Of a stretch of 64,000 nucleotides of DNA, positions 33,301 to 45,100 are shown one piece after another. The stretch covers positions 57,775-121,774 of the forward strand of contig QANZ01021267.1 in NCBI GenBank assembly GCA_003254925.1. The letters run 5' to 3'. The notes below the pieces were generated by a model. It saw only the letters and a list, made by a program, of their open reading frames with translations. It was not told the DNA's origin and did not search any database. This DNA comes from Chamaecrista fasciculata. Taxonomy: Eukaryota > Streptophyta > Magnoliopsida > Fabales > Fabaceae. Position numbers and translations under genes: made by a program. Every line of letters starts with the position of its first letter. The stretch's first letter is position 1.

Positions 33301-36300
33301 CATCATTCTTAATAAGAGCAGAAACCAACATCAATCCAAAAGGTCATATGCCTTGATCTTTACAATTTCAATTTTTAAACATATACCAGACATTTGTTAG
33401 CGCTTGTTTCATATGTAAATACATGTTTTAAACAAGAACCACAAGATAATTTTTGGACATTGACCATTCATAAATGTATAACAATTTATTGAATATTAAT
33501 AGTCTTACCTCTTCCAGACTTCTGTATCTGTGGAAGAATCTCGATGTAACATGTGTCCTTAAAGGAGGTAATAACAAAAATTTTGACACCATACTGAAAT
33601 GACACATGACCATTATTAGTTAACCAGTAAATGATTAATAAATATCAACCTCTTAATATATGACAATATTCATAAATGAATTGAGAGAATAACATAATAT
33701 TGATGAAGCAGAAAAGTTAAAAATATTGTTACACTCCATGTGAATAAGGAATCAGCATTGGACATTGATACTATAATTTTAAACCCAAATCACAGAGAAT
33801 CATAATTTTGATGTTTGGCTTATATAAGGAATTAAATAATAGAATCGATTTAATTAATCTAATATCTAACAGAATTGTTTGGATATATAGACAAGGATGT
33901 TTGCAATATTTCACCAGTAACAAATATCTACATTAGTACCATTAAAATAAAAAATTAAAAAAAAAGGACGCTACAATGTTATACCATAGATGAAAATAGG
34001 GGATAAAATTAGTTATTTAAGACAAATGAATTATTTGGTCTTTATCTTATCGAAGTTAAAGAATGTGAAAATTCCAGGATCTATACCTGTAAATAAATTT
34101 TTATTTCCTTTTGCACACTCATGACAGATGCTCACTTCTCTTAGCAATAACAATCAACATTTTGAAACCTTGGGTTTGCAAAGCTAAAAGTGAGCTTTCT
34201 TCCATGTTTTCAGGGTTTGGATTAACTCAAGTCATTGTAGATCCATCTAATATATAGATTAATTTACAAAATTTGTGATGTTTTTCAATTCCACTTCATT
34301 TATTTATCTGGATATTAGTAAAGAGTGCCAGTTTATGTTGATCAATAATCTCTAAGTGGGTTGAATCAAAATCTTTTCATTTCAGTTAATTTGAAGCACA
34401 ATTTCAGGAAAGTTTAATATGTATGACAGATTAATGGTGCAGCAAAGAAGACTTTGAAACACATCAAGGGTTCAAAAGTCAGCTTAACAGTGTATTAGAA
34501 CCTTACTAGACCCTCCAGTGTTAATATCCATAAAATGCCACCGACCTGAAGGAAGGAAAAGTAAAATGAGGAGGGTCCAAGTCCAATTGAAATACAGCAC
34601 CAGTTCCATGGGCGTGCTTGAGAAAAGATGAGGATAAAAGAAAGAGGAAACAAGACAATAAAATAAAATAGGTAAGCTATGGTCAGAGCTATTTGCCAGA
34701 TATGACTAAGTATGATACCCCTGATCAAGGAGTGAGGTTTGAAGTTTCAAGACTAACAAGAAGAGCAATCATGACACGAAGCAGTTGCATAAGCTGCAAA
34801 CTTCATCAAGAATTAAGGAATGCGAAATAAAGTTAGCATCTGGTTCCAAGGAATTGAGATGTTGAATAGAACTTCCAAGATAATAAAGAAATGAAAGAGC
34901 GATCATTAGCTCCACACTGAACAGTCATCACCCATGGGGCATTACTACATTGTTTAAACCTTAAATGTCTGGAGGAATAAATATGGGACTGTATAGTCCC
35001 TAAAGTATTGCAAATTCTTAGGAGCATGGCACAAGTTTTTGGAATTTCCTGAGATCACACAAGTTTTTGATGGTCTAATACCATGGAAACAGTCCTTATA
35101 TTACAGGGAAATGATTATTCACTGAATATATAGTGATGCACCAGAAAACAACAGAAAGATGATAGAAACATTTCCTAAATCTAAGGAAAGAAAGATTGAA
35201 AATAAGGGATTTCCAATACAATCTCTACCAAAAACAATGCTAAAATATTAGAGTCTTAACCAAACTCTGGTTTAGTTCCTTCCATTTGTATCATTTCTTA
35301 CCCTTAGAGGACTGCAGGCACACTTATGTATGCCTCCAATAAATTAAGGTTGGCATCCTTACAGGTTGAAAACACCAAGTTATCTGAATTCGTTTTAATT
35401 CTGATGGCCTGTAATTCTATAAGGTCCATGAAACTTTGGACTCAGCTTCTCATTAGCATTCTTAGCCAATGCCTTCAACCAATAAGGTCAAGTTTGAGGA
35501 CCAAAAAAACACACAATCTCCTACATCTGATTGGATGTCCCTTTGATGTTTCTCAGCTTGGGATTTCATGTCGACTAGTAGTCCTGCTAAAATTGGGTTT
35601 GTTGATTAAGTCCTTTGGGCCCTGGAATCTGCTTAAGTACTTTTCTTGCGTTTTCTGTTCTTTCTTTCAATGTCTGCTTCCTCCTTCTAGGCCCAAACTC
35701 ATTTTCCCAAGCCCATTATCTTCTCTTTCTTTTATTCTTTCTACAGTAAGCTTTCAGAATTACAGGACCATCAAATTCTAGTACCAGTATCAACAATAAC
35801 CTAAGTCTGAATAAATAACATTAAACAATAACTTTGACATGTAAACCAAGCATAACAAACAGAAACAGAATTTCCAAATCTTCTTAAGTGATTGATGAGC
35901 ACCATATCAACATATAAAATTTATAAAGGATAAAACTTATATCAAGTTCCTTATATCCTTGTTATCAAGTTCCACCAATCATAAGTCTTCATTACATTCT
36001 CTCTCTTCAATGATTGGTCATGCAAAAAGTGGTGTTTAATATTTTCTCTCTATCATGATTGGTCATATATAAAATTTTTGCCACGTGTCAAATGTTGATT
36101 GGAGAACTTGATAGCAAAGATGTAGGGAACTTGATGTAAGTTTTGCCCATTTATAAATAAAGCACTTTGGGTATGTTTGACAATTAGGAGGGGAAGGGAG
36201 GGATTGGAGGGGAAAGTTAAGTCTCCAAACTCCTTCCCTTTGTTTGAGAAGCAACACCTCTTCCAAAATATCCCAATTTGGGGTATTTGGAATTTATGAA

Positions 36301-39300
36301 GGTGGAGGAGAATTGGGGGATTAAAAATTAATCCCTCATTATCTTCCCTTCTAATTTCCTACATTCCAAGGGGACGAGCTTACACTCTCTCCCCCTCCCT
36401 TCACTTCTCCTCCTTAATCCCCAATCCAATTATCCAAACATACCCTTTGAGTTTCATCACCAGGACCAGATTACTCAGGTTTACATGAATTAGACCACTT
36501 TGGTCAATATTTCACATCACTGCCCCTAAACTGTATGAGAAGGGGAATGGATCTCCTAAAGTTATAATTTCCTGCATTTCCTTCTTATAAACCACATGCT
36601 TATCCAAGATTAAACTCATTTTGAGCAGCAGTTATTCATATATTGACTTATTATAAAAATTTACATAATTGTGAGAAAAGAACATTTAATATCATTTAAT
36701 ATAATAAAACACAAAATTGAAGAACATTTAATTACGTTGATTCTATTTTCTGTATATGAATATTCTACAATTATCAAAAAGTTAATAGATATATATATCA
36801 AAATTTAAATTTCTATATATGGTAAATAATATATTTTATAACAAGATTTACATCATCGATTGGTTGAATTGATTGACTCAGACCCTAAGGGTTGGATCTT
36901 GGATGATTCCAAGTTTAAAAACACTAACATTGGAACCCAAGGGATTAACAAAATTGAAATATTTATAAATGAGAAATCAGCCAAAATGATATGTAAGAGA
37001 ATGAAAGACAAGAATAAAAGCAAGGAGTAATACCCAATCAGCAGCAGCCTGCAATGTGACATGATCACCCCATTCGCCACTCCTATTTCATTCAATGTTA
37101 TTAACAAACAAAAGAACTCCAATAGAGTACATATTATATCAAATATGATAGCATAACGGCAGATAAGAACTTACTTGACAATCTTCTTCAAATAATCAGT
37201 ATAGGCCATAGGAACATAGCCCGCATACAAGTCTGGATAAGACTTGAGCTGAAAAAGCACAGAAAGAATAATTATAACAGTATGAAAAACACAGGCAATA
37301 TTCATAGTAAACATCTTTAGAAACATCACAGAACCTGATGAACAATTTGCTGCCGTACAAATTTGTGGTGCTCTGGTGAGCGATAGAGCTGATCTGACAA
37401 GGCACGAAACTAGAGCAAAATAAAATTAATACGGCACTGAACTTCAACTAAAAACCATATGAACAATCCTTCATTAAATGCATTTTGTAATCGACAGCCT
37501 TGAACATCACAAAATACAATGCATATCGATCGATGTTAGTACTTCTTAAATGCTTTTGCAAAATATAAAATTTATAGGTGTAAAGCTTTTGACTTTATAA
37601 CTGCAAAATTGTCAAAATAACCACAAGATCATGGTGTATTCTATAGTTCAGCTGCGGGACAGTTAAACTTAAATATTCAAATTGCAATATGCCCAGTATA
37701 TCAATAAATCTCAAAAGTAGATAATCTATAGTTACAACAATTATTTAACATGCGATTTGCAGGTAAAAGGACAGTTGTAGCCTAGGAAGCAAGACATTAC
37801 AACATTCACCATATCTTGGAATGAAATTCAAATGATAAAATATTTTTAAAATTAATGTAAATAAGCCCTAAAACAGAGCAACAGGTTTACATCTGACAAA
37901 AAAAGGCCCGCTCACAAGGATAAGCACCAACCTGGCAGTTACCATCTCCTGCAACCTTATTTTCAATCAGATCATATAACTGCAATCTGAGGAAGACCAT
38001 AGTTCTCAAAATTAGATAATATGATCAACAGCTAATAGGAAGCAAAAATAGCCTTTGTATCAACTTAAATGCCAAGAAATGTAAAGAGTGAAAAAAATAA
38101 AAAGATATGAAAACTTAACAAGTAGACTATCTAAATTTTCATATCTATTTAATTTCTATATTTTAAGTAGACCAAGAGATATGAAACAAAATATAACTCA
38201 GGACCTGTCTAGCAGCCTTTGATGATCTGACAGTTGTTCATCATCAGTCGGTAACTTTTCATTGATTCTAGGAACATGCTGCAAATACAAACCAGAAATA
38301 TAAGTTTGGAGATTTTGTCTAGGTTAAAACTCCAAATAGACATTCTCCACATAATCCTGAGATGATTCATATTACATGTCCTTTACTATCTTATACATCG
38401 AAAAATATAAGAGATTTTATATGAAACAGTGAAAATCAGTCTAGAAATGGAGACAAAAAGGAATGCACATACAAGAAGAGTACAAGACAAACTATCCTGT
38501 AAACAGCAATAAGTAAACTAGGAAGGGAGACACACATGCCTCTTAATTTATAGTGTATGTAGGAGAAAACCCAAGAAAGAAACCTTGAACAGAGCATCCT
38601 ATAGTAAGAAACGTTCTTAGGGAAAAGCACCAAGTCCATGCAGCAAAAACTATAAATAAGATAGTGTATGTAGGAGAAAACTCCAAAAAGAAAAAGAACT
38701 CTGAGTTGAGCAGTTATATCCTACAGAAAGAACACTTAATACAAAGAAGCATAAAGTTCATAAAACAAAACCTCCAAATAAATACAGGATATGCAAGAGA
38801 AACCCCAAAAATATACAAAATGCAGGGAAGTTTTAACGTTTACTTGTCATGACCATCAATCACTTCAAAACTAGAAGACTTGTGTCAAGGCCCGTTGACT
38901 ATGTAAGCTTAAGGTGAAAGCCCATGAATAGTTTTAAGATAATTGGAATGTTCACTGTAAAATTCCTTGTGGGCAGTGTCCTCTATCAAATAACAAAACA
39001 ACTCAAAAGTTGATGAGCCTACTACTGTTATTACCTATAAAAGGAGAGGATAAAAGACAAGCATAGAATCTTGATCAGTACAGATTGGGCCTAGAGAACC
39101 GGACAAAAATGTACAGCAGAACAGGAAAAAAGAAGAAAATAGTGGAACGAGCAGAAATAGAAGCTGTGACATAGAAGCCGAGGGAGGAATGAAGAAAATT
39201 GAGGAAGGGCTGAATCCTTCGTATGCTGATAGTAGAGGCAGGGAAAAAGTAGGAAGTTTTGGAATAGAGCTGGCTTCTCAAAAGCCAATGTTTGTTTCTT

Positions 39301-40443
39301 TGTTTGCCAGTGTGTGTATGTCACTATTCCCTCGGTAAATAACGATACGCAGTCACTTTAATGGTACAGATTCCTTGAGAATACTGATTAATAATACAAG
39401 CAGAGGTTCTATCAGATGCTCTGATAAAAATAAGTCCCGAGTCTTCAACTCATGGTTTTGGGAGGACTACTTGGCCTGTTATGGTTTATGGTATTACTTT
39501 TTCTTTTAATCAATAAATTAGTTTCCTACAAAGAGACAAAAGCTATTTCTACATTGAATTTTGTTCCCATGCTTTACATAAATATTATTTACTATCAATA
39601 TCTTCTTGCCTGTCTGAGTTGATATTCAAAATCATTTTGCATTATTAAATTTTCCATGAGATTCATAATAATGAGAACAAATAATGTCACCCTAAGAGAC
39701 CAGATGTATTGTAAACCAATAAAATCAGAAAGTATAATAAAAGAAAAAAGATGTCGACTTTAAAGCTGAAAAGGTTCGCATGAATCAAGTCACACTTACA
39801 GGAATGGGAACCATCTGATTCAATCTTTTGCCAACTTCGCCATCAAGAGCAGACTCATCTGATATTACCAAAGAATGCCACAAGTCTTCACCATAAACAG
39901 GTACTTCTCTTGGCCCAGAGGATGATATTTCAATTTCATGCCCTATATCATTTTTCTCACTTTGACCATAATTCCCCAATTCTTTCATATTGTTTGGCTC
40001 GTCAACAGCTTTCTGACAAGTCCCATCGCCTACGTGTGGTTGACATTCTATATCAAATACTAAAAAACATGCAATATGGGAGAAAGAAAAATAATAGAGA
40101 ACTGCAACTGCAAGTTTATACTACCAAAGTCATAGCTTCTATTAGGAACAGAAGGCCAATCTTGTGCAAGAATAGATGCACGTGCATTCTGATTCTCTAA
40201 ATAGGATCCAGAAGCTTCCATGGAATCAAGTCGCGATAGTTCTTCTTGATAAGCACGTGCTACAGCTTCATCATTCTCCACATTGGTATGCTGACAGAAA
40301 CCTTCCCTAACATATTCAACTTGACTAAAATCAGGATCATATCGAGTTATGGTACTAGGTGAACCACTATTTGAAAGTGTGCAAACATCTAGGAGATGAA
40401 GACCCCAGCGAACAACATCGGGATCCATGTCATATGTTGCCAT
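30382..40443 (-). CDS. OTU-domain deubiquitinase, OTU9/OTU12-like (10 coding exons, 368 aa)
   Basis: A cysteine protease of the ovarian-tumour family that cleaves ubiquitin chains; plant members of this branch begin, as here, with MATYD and a 'DPDVVRWGLHLL' block. Coding exons 5' to 3': 40443-40125, 40059-39800, 38278-38205, 37986-37932, 37409-37335, 37248-37175, 37082-37034, 33593-33509, 31216-31160, 30440-30382. All junctions are GT-AG and in phase, 1107 bases in total. The N-terminal ~200 residues are acidic and probably disordered. The OTU domain follows HVPRINEKLPTDDEQ. Catalytic D232 and C235 are in AGDGNCQ, and H341 is in AEVHYNS. The C terminus is a basic tail with KKKKKWWDFGG. Introns 7 (3.4 kb) and 8 (2.3 kb) are swollen by MITEs and retroelement remnants. 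No lesion is seen in the coding sequence. Confidence 0.94.
30627..30635. repeat. Left 9-bp target duplication of MITE in OTU intron 9
   Basis: TATATTGGA, matched by TAAATTGGA at 31066-31074 (8 of 9). Confidence 0.7.
30636..31065. mobile_element. Foldback MITE, Mutator-like, in the last OTU intron
   Basis: The ends are GGGTAAATTACACTTTG and its inverse. The inverted arms are about 190-200 bp each, so most of the 430-bp element is one long hairpin with TTTGGTACC repeated every 40 bases or so. A near-perfect 9-bp duplication flanks it, as expected for Mutator-like MITEs. It has no coding capacity. It lies between the last two coding exons. Confidence 0.9.
31872..31904. repeat. (AAT)n/(AAC)n microsatellite
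   Basis: About seven ATA/AAT units followed by three AAC units, inside OTU intron 8. Confidence 0.9.
32040..32980 (+). mobile_element. LTR-retrotransposon remnant in OTU intron 8
   Basis: A GACCTCTCAAAAGCCAGCCT block typical of an LTR leader is followed by TTGTAGGTGGTATAAGAGCA, which resembles a primer-binding site after an LTR. Then comes a frame starting MEGRMENIEKDVATIRTKLD that looks like the coiled-coil start of a gypsy gag and ends after 66 codons. Nothing of pol remains. The similarity of its leader to 39215-39330 suggests the same family at both places. The class assignment is by motif only. Confidence 0.5.
35919..36157. mobile_element. MITE with perfect 9-bp duplication in OTU intron 7
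   Basis: Duplication ATTTATAAA at 35919-35927 and 36149-36157. The element proper (35928-36148, 221 bp) has inverted ends GGATAAAACTTATATCAAGT and GGGCAAAACTTACATCAAGT, and a second internal inverted pair built on TATCAAGTTC. Duplication length and TIR form point to a Mutator-like MITE. Confidence 0.88.
36169..36445. mobile_element. Second MITE in OTU intron 7 (GGGTATGTTTG ends)
   Basis: Inverted ends GGGTATGTTTGACAATTA and GGGTATGTTTGGATAATTGG, with purine-rich arms (GGAGGGGAAGGGAGGG) that mirror CCCTCCCTTCACTTCTCCTC at the right. Flanking TTT on both sides could be a 3-bp duplication, as in PIF/Harbinger-type MITEs. It starts only 12 bases after the previous element's duplication. Confidence 0.75.
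38540..38815. repeat. Imperfect tandem repeats, ~110-120 bp, in OTU intron 2
   Basis: The block TGTATGTAGGAGAAAACCC(C)AA...ATCCTA...AGAA...CA(A)TAAA(G)TTCAT repeats at about 38555 and 38665, with a weaker third copy (GGATATGCAAGAGAAACCCC) near 38785. Confidence 0.6.
39050..39350 (+). mobile_element. Small LTR-retrotransposon remnant in OTU intron 2
   Basis: The segment with GAGCTGGCTTCTCAAAAGCCA and the following T/G-rich part resembles 32620-32700 (GAACTGACCTCTCAAAAGCCA). It is therefore probably a fragment of the same family, with no coding sequence. Confidence 0.4.
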
Positions 40444-41480
40444 GTGCTTGTGGAATAACCAGAAACTCTATCCACTCAAGAAATATTTTGCTTTGTAAGC
40501 ATGCCTTTCAGCCTTTGGAAAGAGTTAAAACTGCCGGAAGGAAATGGCAGACACATATATTAAATCGAAATAGGGCATAATGCATTTAAACATGTTGCCT
40601 AAGAAATATATGTACAGCATGATTAACAACAAATTATAAACAAGATATAAATTGATAAATAATAAATAATGCTTACATATTCTAACTAATAAAATGCACT
40701 TCGCTGACTTTTTGGTAGCCTGAAATTTTTCCAAGGTTAAGAACACTGACTGACTTCTATTCAACAATCTGAACAACAGAAAAAAAGTACAAAGCATAAA
40801 CAACAATGAAACGTCCATGTAGAAGAAACATTGATTTTATCTATGACTGATTTTTACTCTGTAAGCATGCAACTAAATAATCAGGAAAACCCTAAACCCG
40901 TATTCTAACAAAAACAAAATTAACAAAATCGATAAAAGGGGAAGAGAACAAGACACTGTAAACACTCAAATTATAATCCATAGGGACATGTTTCACAAGT
41001 AATAACCGAGTTTCAAAGTACACTTTCTAAATTCAAACTGATTAAATAGGGCTCATCATTATCATTCACTAAGCTCACCCAAACCATTGATTTCAGCGAG
41101 ATTTGGCTAAACACTAGATTTAAAGCTTTGCCCCCAGTTCTATCGGATCCAAAACTTGATGGGAGTGAAACCAATCTTCAAACCATAGCTTTGGGGTGAT
41201 TAAACATCAAGAATCATCAATAATATAGCAGCAAATCAAGTCCAAGGCGTGGAGAGTAAAAAATGGAAGAGAAAATAAAGGAGAAGGCTCAAACCAAGGA
41301 ACTTGAAGAAGTGGCCGGCGGGTGGTGGCCGGATGATGGTCGCCGGTGGCCTCTACGGCGGCGATGGCGTCTGGGGGTGTTGTTATGGACGACGGCGAAT
41401 GGATTCTTAGAGTGTGTGCGAGGACGCAAAATAAGTCCCTAGCGTGAGAGAGCTTTGTATTGTTTATCGAGTTTGGAAAT
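40444..41480 (-). promoter_or_regulatory. 5' leader and promoter region of the OTU gene
   Basis: Upstream of the ATG at 40443 the sequence is AT-rich up to about 41240. A GC-rich patch (41290-41420, with CGGCGGCGATGG/GTCGCCGG runs) then looks like a plant first leader exon. A leader intron is therefore likely, but the exact splice sites and start are not resolvable. Confidence 0.45.
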
Positions 41481-42964
41481 GAGATGATACTTGAATGAAA
41501 TTGTGAGTGGTAGTTTAGGCACCGGATTTAGAAGTTAGAATTATTGTTTTACACCAAAAAAAATAGATTTGTTGACAAAAATATATTTTTGGATTTGTTA
41601 CAAATGGTAAGTTTCAAATATAAAATTTATTTCTGAAAATTTTATCTCAATCAGTTATTTTTTTTCAGGAAAAAAAATATCAGTTATTTTTTTTATTTAG
41701 AAATATCTTNGTTAACTCAGTAAAAAAGAATGGATCAAATAATAATTTTTCTCTTATTATTGATTTTGTACTATAGTTTTAAAATGTGGACTACCAGAAA
41801 GGGGTGGAGCCATATAATATAAAATATATATTATGAGAATGTCATTTTGATACTAAGTGTATGTCCTTATGTTATTTTGGTCCTTTATATTTCAAAAGAT
41901 TAGCATTGGTCCTAAATATCGATAAAATGATTTATTTTAGTTCCAAACTATTGGATGTCGTCATATTTCTACAGTTTCAAGTTCAAATATAATGAGTCTA
42001 TGTGTTACTTTCGAAGAGTGCTTTTCAATCTAGTTGGGTCTTCGGCAAACAAGGTCAAATCGAGTTTCTAAAGTAGATTCTTCGTTTTACGATTAAACAA
42101 GCAAAATTAATATATTTCGTTTCAAGTCCAACTTCCACGAATTCAAAAATAAAAATTACTCTTAAGTTTAACAAATCTTTTTTTCAGTTGGGACTTGGGA
42201 GTCAACGTAACATGGACCAATTTAAATACTTGGAATATAATTTATTATATAATGATATAATTTTTTTTAAATTCATTAAGTACATACTTAGGAGAGACCA
42301 AATGTATGACTATTTATGGTCAACCCAAGCCACCTCATTATAATTTATAACTTGTTGATTAGCTAATTTTTGTATTTTTTCTCGTTCTCTTACTTTTGGA
42401 CAAATGTGAGAGATTTATATGGTAAGTACTTTATAAAAGGAACATCGGGAGGCAATTCTCTTTTCTCCTCCTTGTTTTTCGAAGACTTGTTAGGTTTCTA
42501 GCCTCTAGATGGAGATTTTCTTGCAAAGAAACTTAAATTTTCTCACCAATTTTGTTTCTCATTTCTTTTCCTTCTCAAAGAAGTGTTATTCGTGTTTTCT
42601 CTTTTCCCCATGATTGATCAATTAGAGCTATTACCCTGTTTTTGTTCTATCAAATCAAAGGTTATCTAAATCCTCAACTAATTTCCATAGAAGCCTCCAT
42701 GTTGAATCATATGTCTTGTCATCTATCTTTTGAATGAAGATGAACCAAGGAACCAACCAAAAAATTGAGCTTCAAATTTAGACCTAACTAAATGGAAATA
42801 GAAGTGCAATTGCAATTTGCAAGGATGACGCTACGATAGAAGATTCTCGTGCTCGAAATGATACCAACACCTTAACATACACCAAGAAGATATATACACA
42901 ATGCACAAGTGTATGTGGAAATGTTTTATTTTATGTGATACAATTGATTTATGAGGAAAGCATT
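41481..42964 (+). promoter_or_regulatory. Intergenic DNA and probable promoter of the DUF868 gene
   Basis: A TTTATAAAAGG box at 42430-42440 is followed by a CT-rich stretch (TTCTCTTTTCTCCTCC), a typical plant TATA and leader arrangement, about 500 bases before the chosen start. Upstream ATGs in this leader (for example 42508) suggest that a leader intron may be removed. A single undetermined base lies at 41710. Confidence 0.45.
41711..41831 (+). repeat. Left arm of inverted repeat flanking the DUF868 gene
   Basis: GTTAACTCAGTAAAAAAGAA through ACCAGAAAGGGGTGGAGCCA to the following TATAATATAAAATATAT run. This is matched in reverse at 44980-45100 over about 121 bp with roughly 90 percent identity by eye. 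Confidence 0.85.
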
Positions 42965-43873
42965 ATGATGTCTTTTAATGGTCATCGTTCTTGTAGAGCA
43001 CAAATAGATTCAAGCCATCATTATCAAGGAATAAGTTTATTTAAGAAAGCAACAGATGAGGCTCAAAGCAGCGTCACCTACTTGTACCAAGCTAGTATTG
43101 GAGGGTATTGGCGAAATGTGAGTGTGTCATGGTATAAAAATCTTGTGAACCATACATTACTTCTTACAATTGATAGTATAGCAGGCGATCTTCATTACAA
43201 CTGCAAGATTGAAGTGAAGCCTTGGCACTTTTGGAGCAAAAAAGGGTACAAATCCTTTGATGTTGAAGGGCATCAGGTGGAAGTATATTGGGACCTTAGA
43301 TCAGTTAAATTCTTAGGCAACCCTGAGCCAAGTAGTGACTATTACGTAGCTTTAGTTTCAAACCAAGAGGTGGCACTATTGATGGGAGATTATAAGAAAA
43401 AAGCCTACAAGAGAACAAAATCAAGACCAGCCCTTATTGATGCAATTCTACTTATTAAGAAAGAAAACATTTTTGCCAAGAAAAGCTTCTCCACAAAAGC
43501 AAGATTTGACGATAAGGGAAACGAGAGGGACGTTGTTGTGGAGTGCTCGAAAGACCCAGAAATGTGGGTTAGGATAGATGGTAATGTGGTGATTCATGTG
43601 AAGAATTTACAGTGGAAGTTTAGAGGGAACCAAACTGTTATGGTTGATAATCTTCCTATTCAAGTGTTGTGGGATGTACATGATTGGTTGTTTAGCAACT
43701 CCGAGTCAGGGCATGGTCTATTCATTTTCAAGCCTGGGCCTTTAGAAGCAGATAATGAAAGAGAAGGAAGCACCCAAGGAGATTGTGACAATGATGATGC
43801 TAAAACTATGTTTTATTCAACTAAGAGTACCTTTGAATTTTGCCTTATTCTTTATGCCCACAAAGTAGAATGA
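42965..43873 (+). CDS. DUF868 family protein (302 aa)
   Basis: A single-exon gene, the usual form of this plant-specific family of unknown function. Family blocks seen in order: VTYLYQASIGGYWRNVSVSW, CKIEVKPWHFWSKKGYKSFD, VEVYWDLRSVKF, EPSSDYYVALVSNQEVALLM, KKKAYKRTKSRPALIDAILL, ARFDDKGNERDVVVECSKDP, EMWVRIDG, LQWKFRGNQTVMVDNLPIQV, LWDVHDWLFS and GLFIFKPG. The C terminus ends FEFCLILYAHKVE. I chose the ATG at 42965 because the longer frame begins at a GTG (42935). A second ATG follows directly. The length fits the family and no lesion is seen. The gene sits between inverted 121-bp repeats. Function is unknown; I infer none. Confidence 0.93.
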   Translation: MMSFNGHRSCRAQIDSSHHYQGISLFKKATDEAQSSVTYLYQASIGGYWRNVSVSWYKNLVNHTLLLTIDSIAGDLHYNCKIEVKPWHFWSKKGYKSFDVEGHQVEVYWDLRSVKFLGNPEPSSDYYVALVSNQEVALLMGDYKKKAYKRTKSRPALIDAILLIKKENIFAKKSFSTKARFDDKGNERDVVVECSKDPEMWVRIDGNVVIHVKNLQWKFRGNQTVMVDNLPIQVLWDVHDWLFSNSESGHGLFIFKPGPLEADNEREGSTQGDCDNDDAKTMFYSTKSTFEFCLILYAHKVE

Positions 43874-44979
43874 GATAGTAAATTGTAGGGTGAGTTGTAT
43901 TTACATACCTAAGGAGTTTAACTTTATTATTTGAAAGAATGATTCAAAAGCATTTGCAAATTCTTTTTGGACTACCTTATTTGACTATAACCAAACATAT
44001 AAAAATTGATATTTGAATGGGGCTTAAATAATGTATGTGTCAAATATTTTTTTAACAAACGTAGGCAATGGCCTAATACTATTCGTATTTCCTTCTCCAC
44101 AATTAGTGTTTTGGAGTATTTCAAAATCTATTATCTATTATTAATCTTTAAGAAAATAGCGAAAGGAAAAAATAAACAAATATATATATATAAAAAAAAA
44201 GTAATAGTAAAAAGAGAGGGGGCAAAGAAGATAAGCAAGATTTTATTAAAAAAAATTATCTTCCACAAAAGGGTCAAATTCTTCATAAATCCACCCTTTA
44301 AAAAAAGAACAAAATAAAAAAGAAAGAGGAAACAACATCCTCCATAAAAAAATAAAAAAATAAAATACACACAACACTCACTCACTAACCCATGTCGAAG
44401 ACACGTCCGAATTATCAAATCCATTGAGTTTGAGTTCCTAATTTCTCAACTTTATATTCTTGTATAGTTTAATGCAAGCCACCGAAGGAAAACAACAAGG
44501 GCAAATATGAAGGGCTTACCCGTTAATATGTATGTAAAATATAAAATTATATAAAAAATTATAAATAATTTAAAATTATTAAGTATATTTAAATTTGAAA
44601 TAATTAACTTCATTTTATTTTTGGAAAAATAAAGTTTTTAATCAAAAATAATATTACAAAAAATATATAGTTAATTTAAAATAATTAAGCACGGTGCATG
44701 GACATGGAGAGTGGAGACATAGAGAACGTGGGGGTGATTTTCTATTTTTGTATATATATATTTTTATTTATTATATTATGTATTGTGTTTAAAATAATTT
44801 ATTTTATACTATAATTTTAAATGACTAGCTCCTCAGACGTATATAATAGTATAAATAAAAATATACTCTTATATAGTTTCAATTTTTACGTCGAATTGTT
44901 TGGCCAAAAAAAAATTTCACATCGAAGAGTTTTGAATTAACAAAAATTCAGAGGACAAAGATTGATATTTAAGACAAGT
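43874..44979. other. 3' flank of the DUF868 gene, AT-rich
   Basis: Low-complexity A/T DNA with no supported gene. The ~100-codon frames at 44006-44424 are A- or T-rich homopolymer by-products. Confidence 0.5.
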
Positions 44980-45100
44980 ACATATATCTTATATTATATG
45001 GCTCCACTCCTTTCTGGTCGTCCACATTTTAAAACTATAGTACAAAATTAATAATAAGAGAAAAATTATTATTTGATCCCTTCTTTTTTATTGTGTTAAC
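44980..45100 (-). repeat. Right arm of inverted repeat flanking the DUF868 gene
   Basis: Reverse complement of 41711-41831. The outer end is GTTAAC on both arms. The 9 bases outside each arm do not match. Confidence 0.85.

Noticed and set aside
35326-35781. 151-codon plus-strand frame in OTU intron 7
   Set aside because: No recognisable motif and it lies antisense within an intron; likely chance or decayed transposon.
42935-42964. Longer DUF868 N terminus from 42935
   Set aside because: The first codon is GTG; the first ATG in frame is at 42965.
44006-44424. Overlapping ~100-codon frames on both strands
   Set aside because: Low-complexity A/T sequence with no domain or codon signal.
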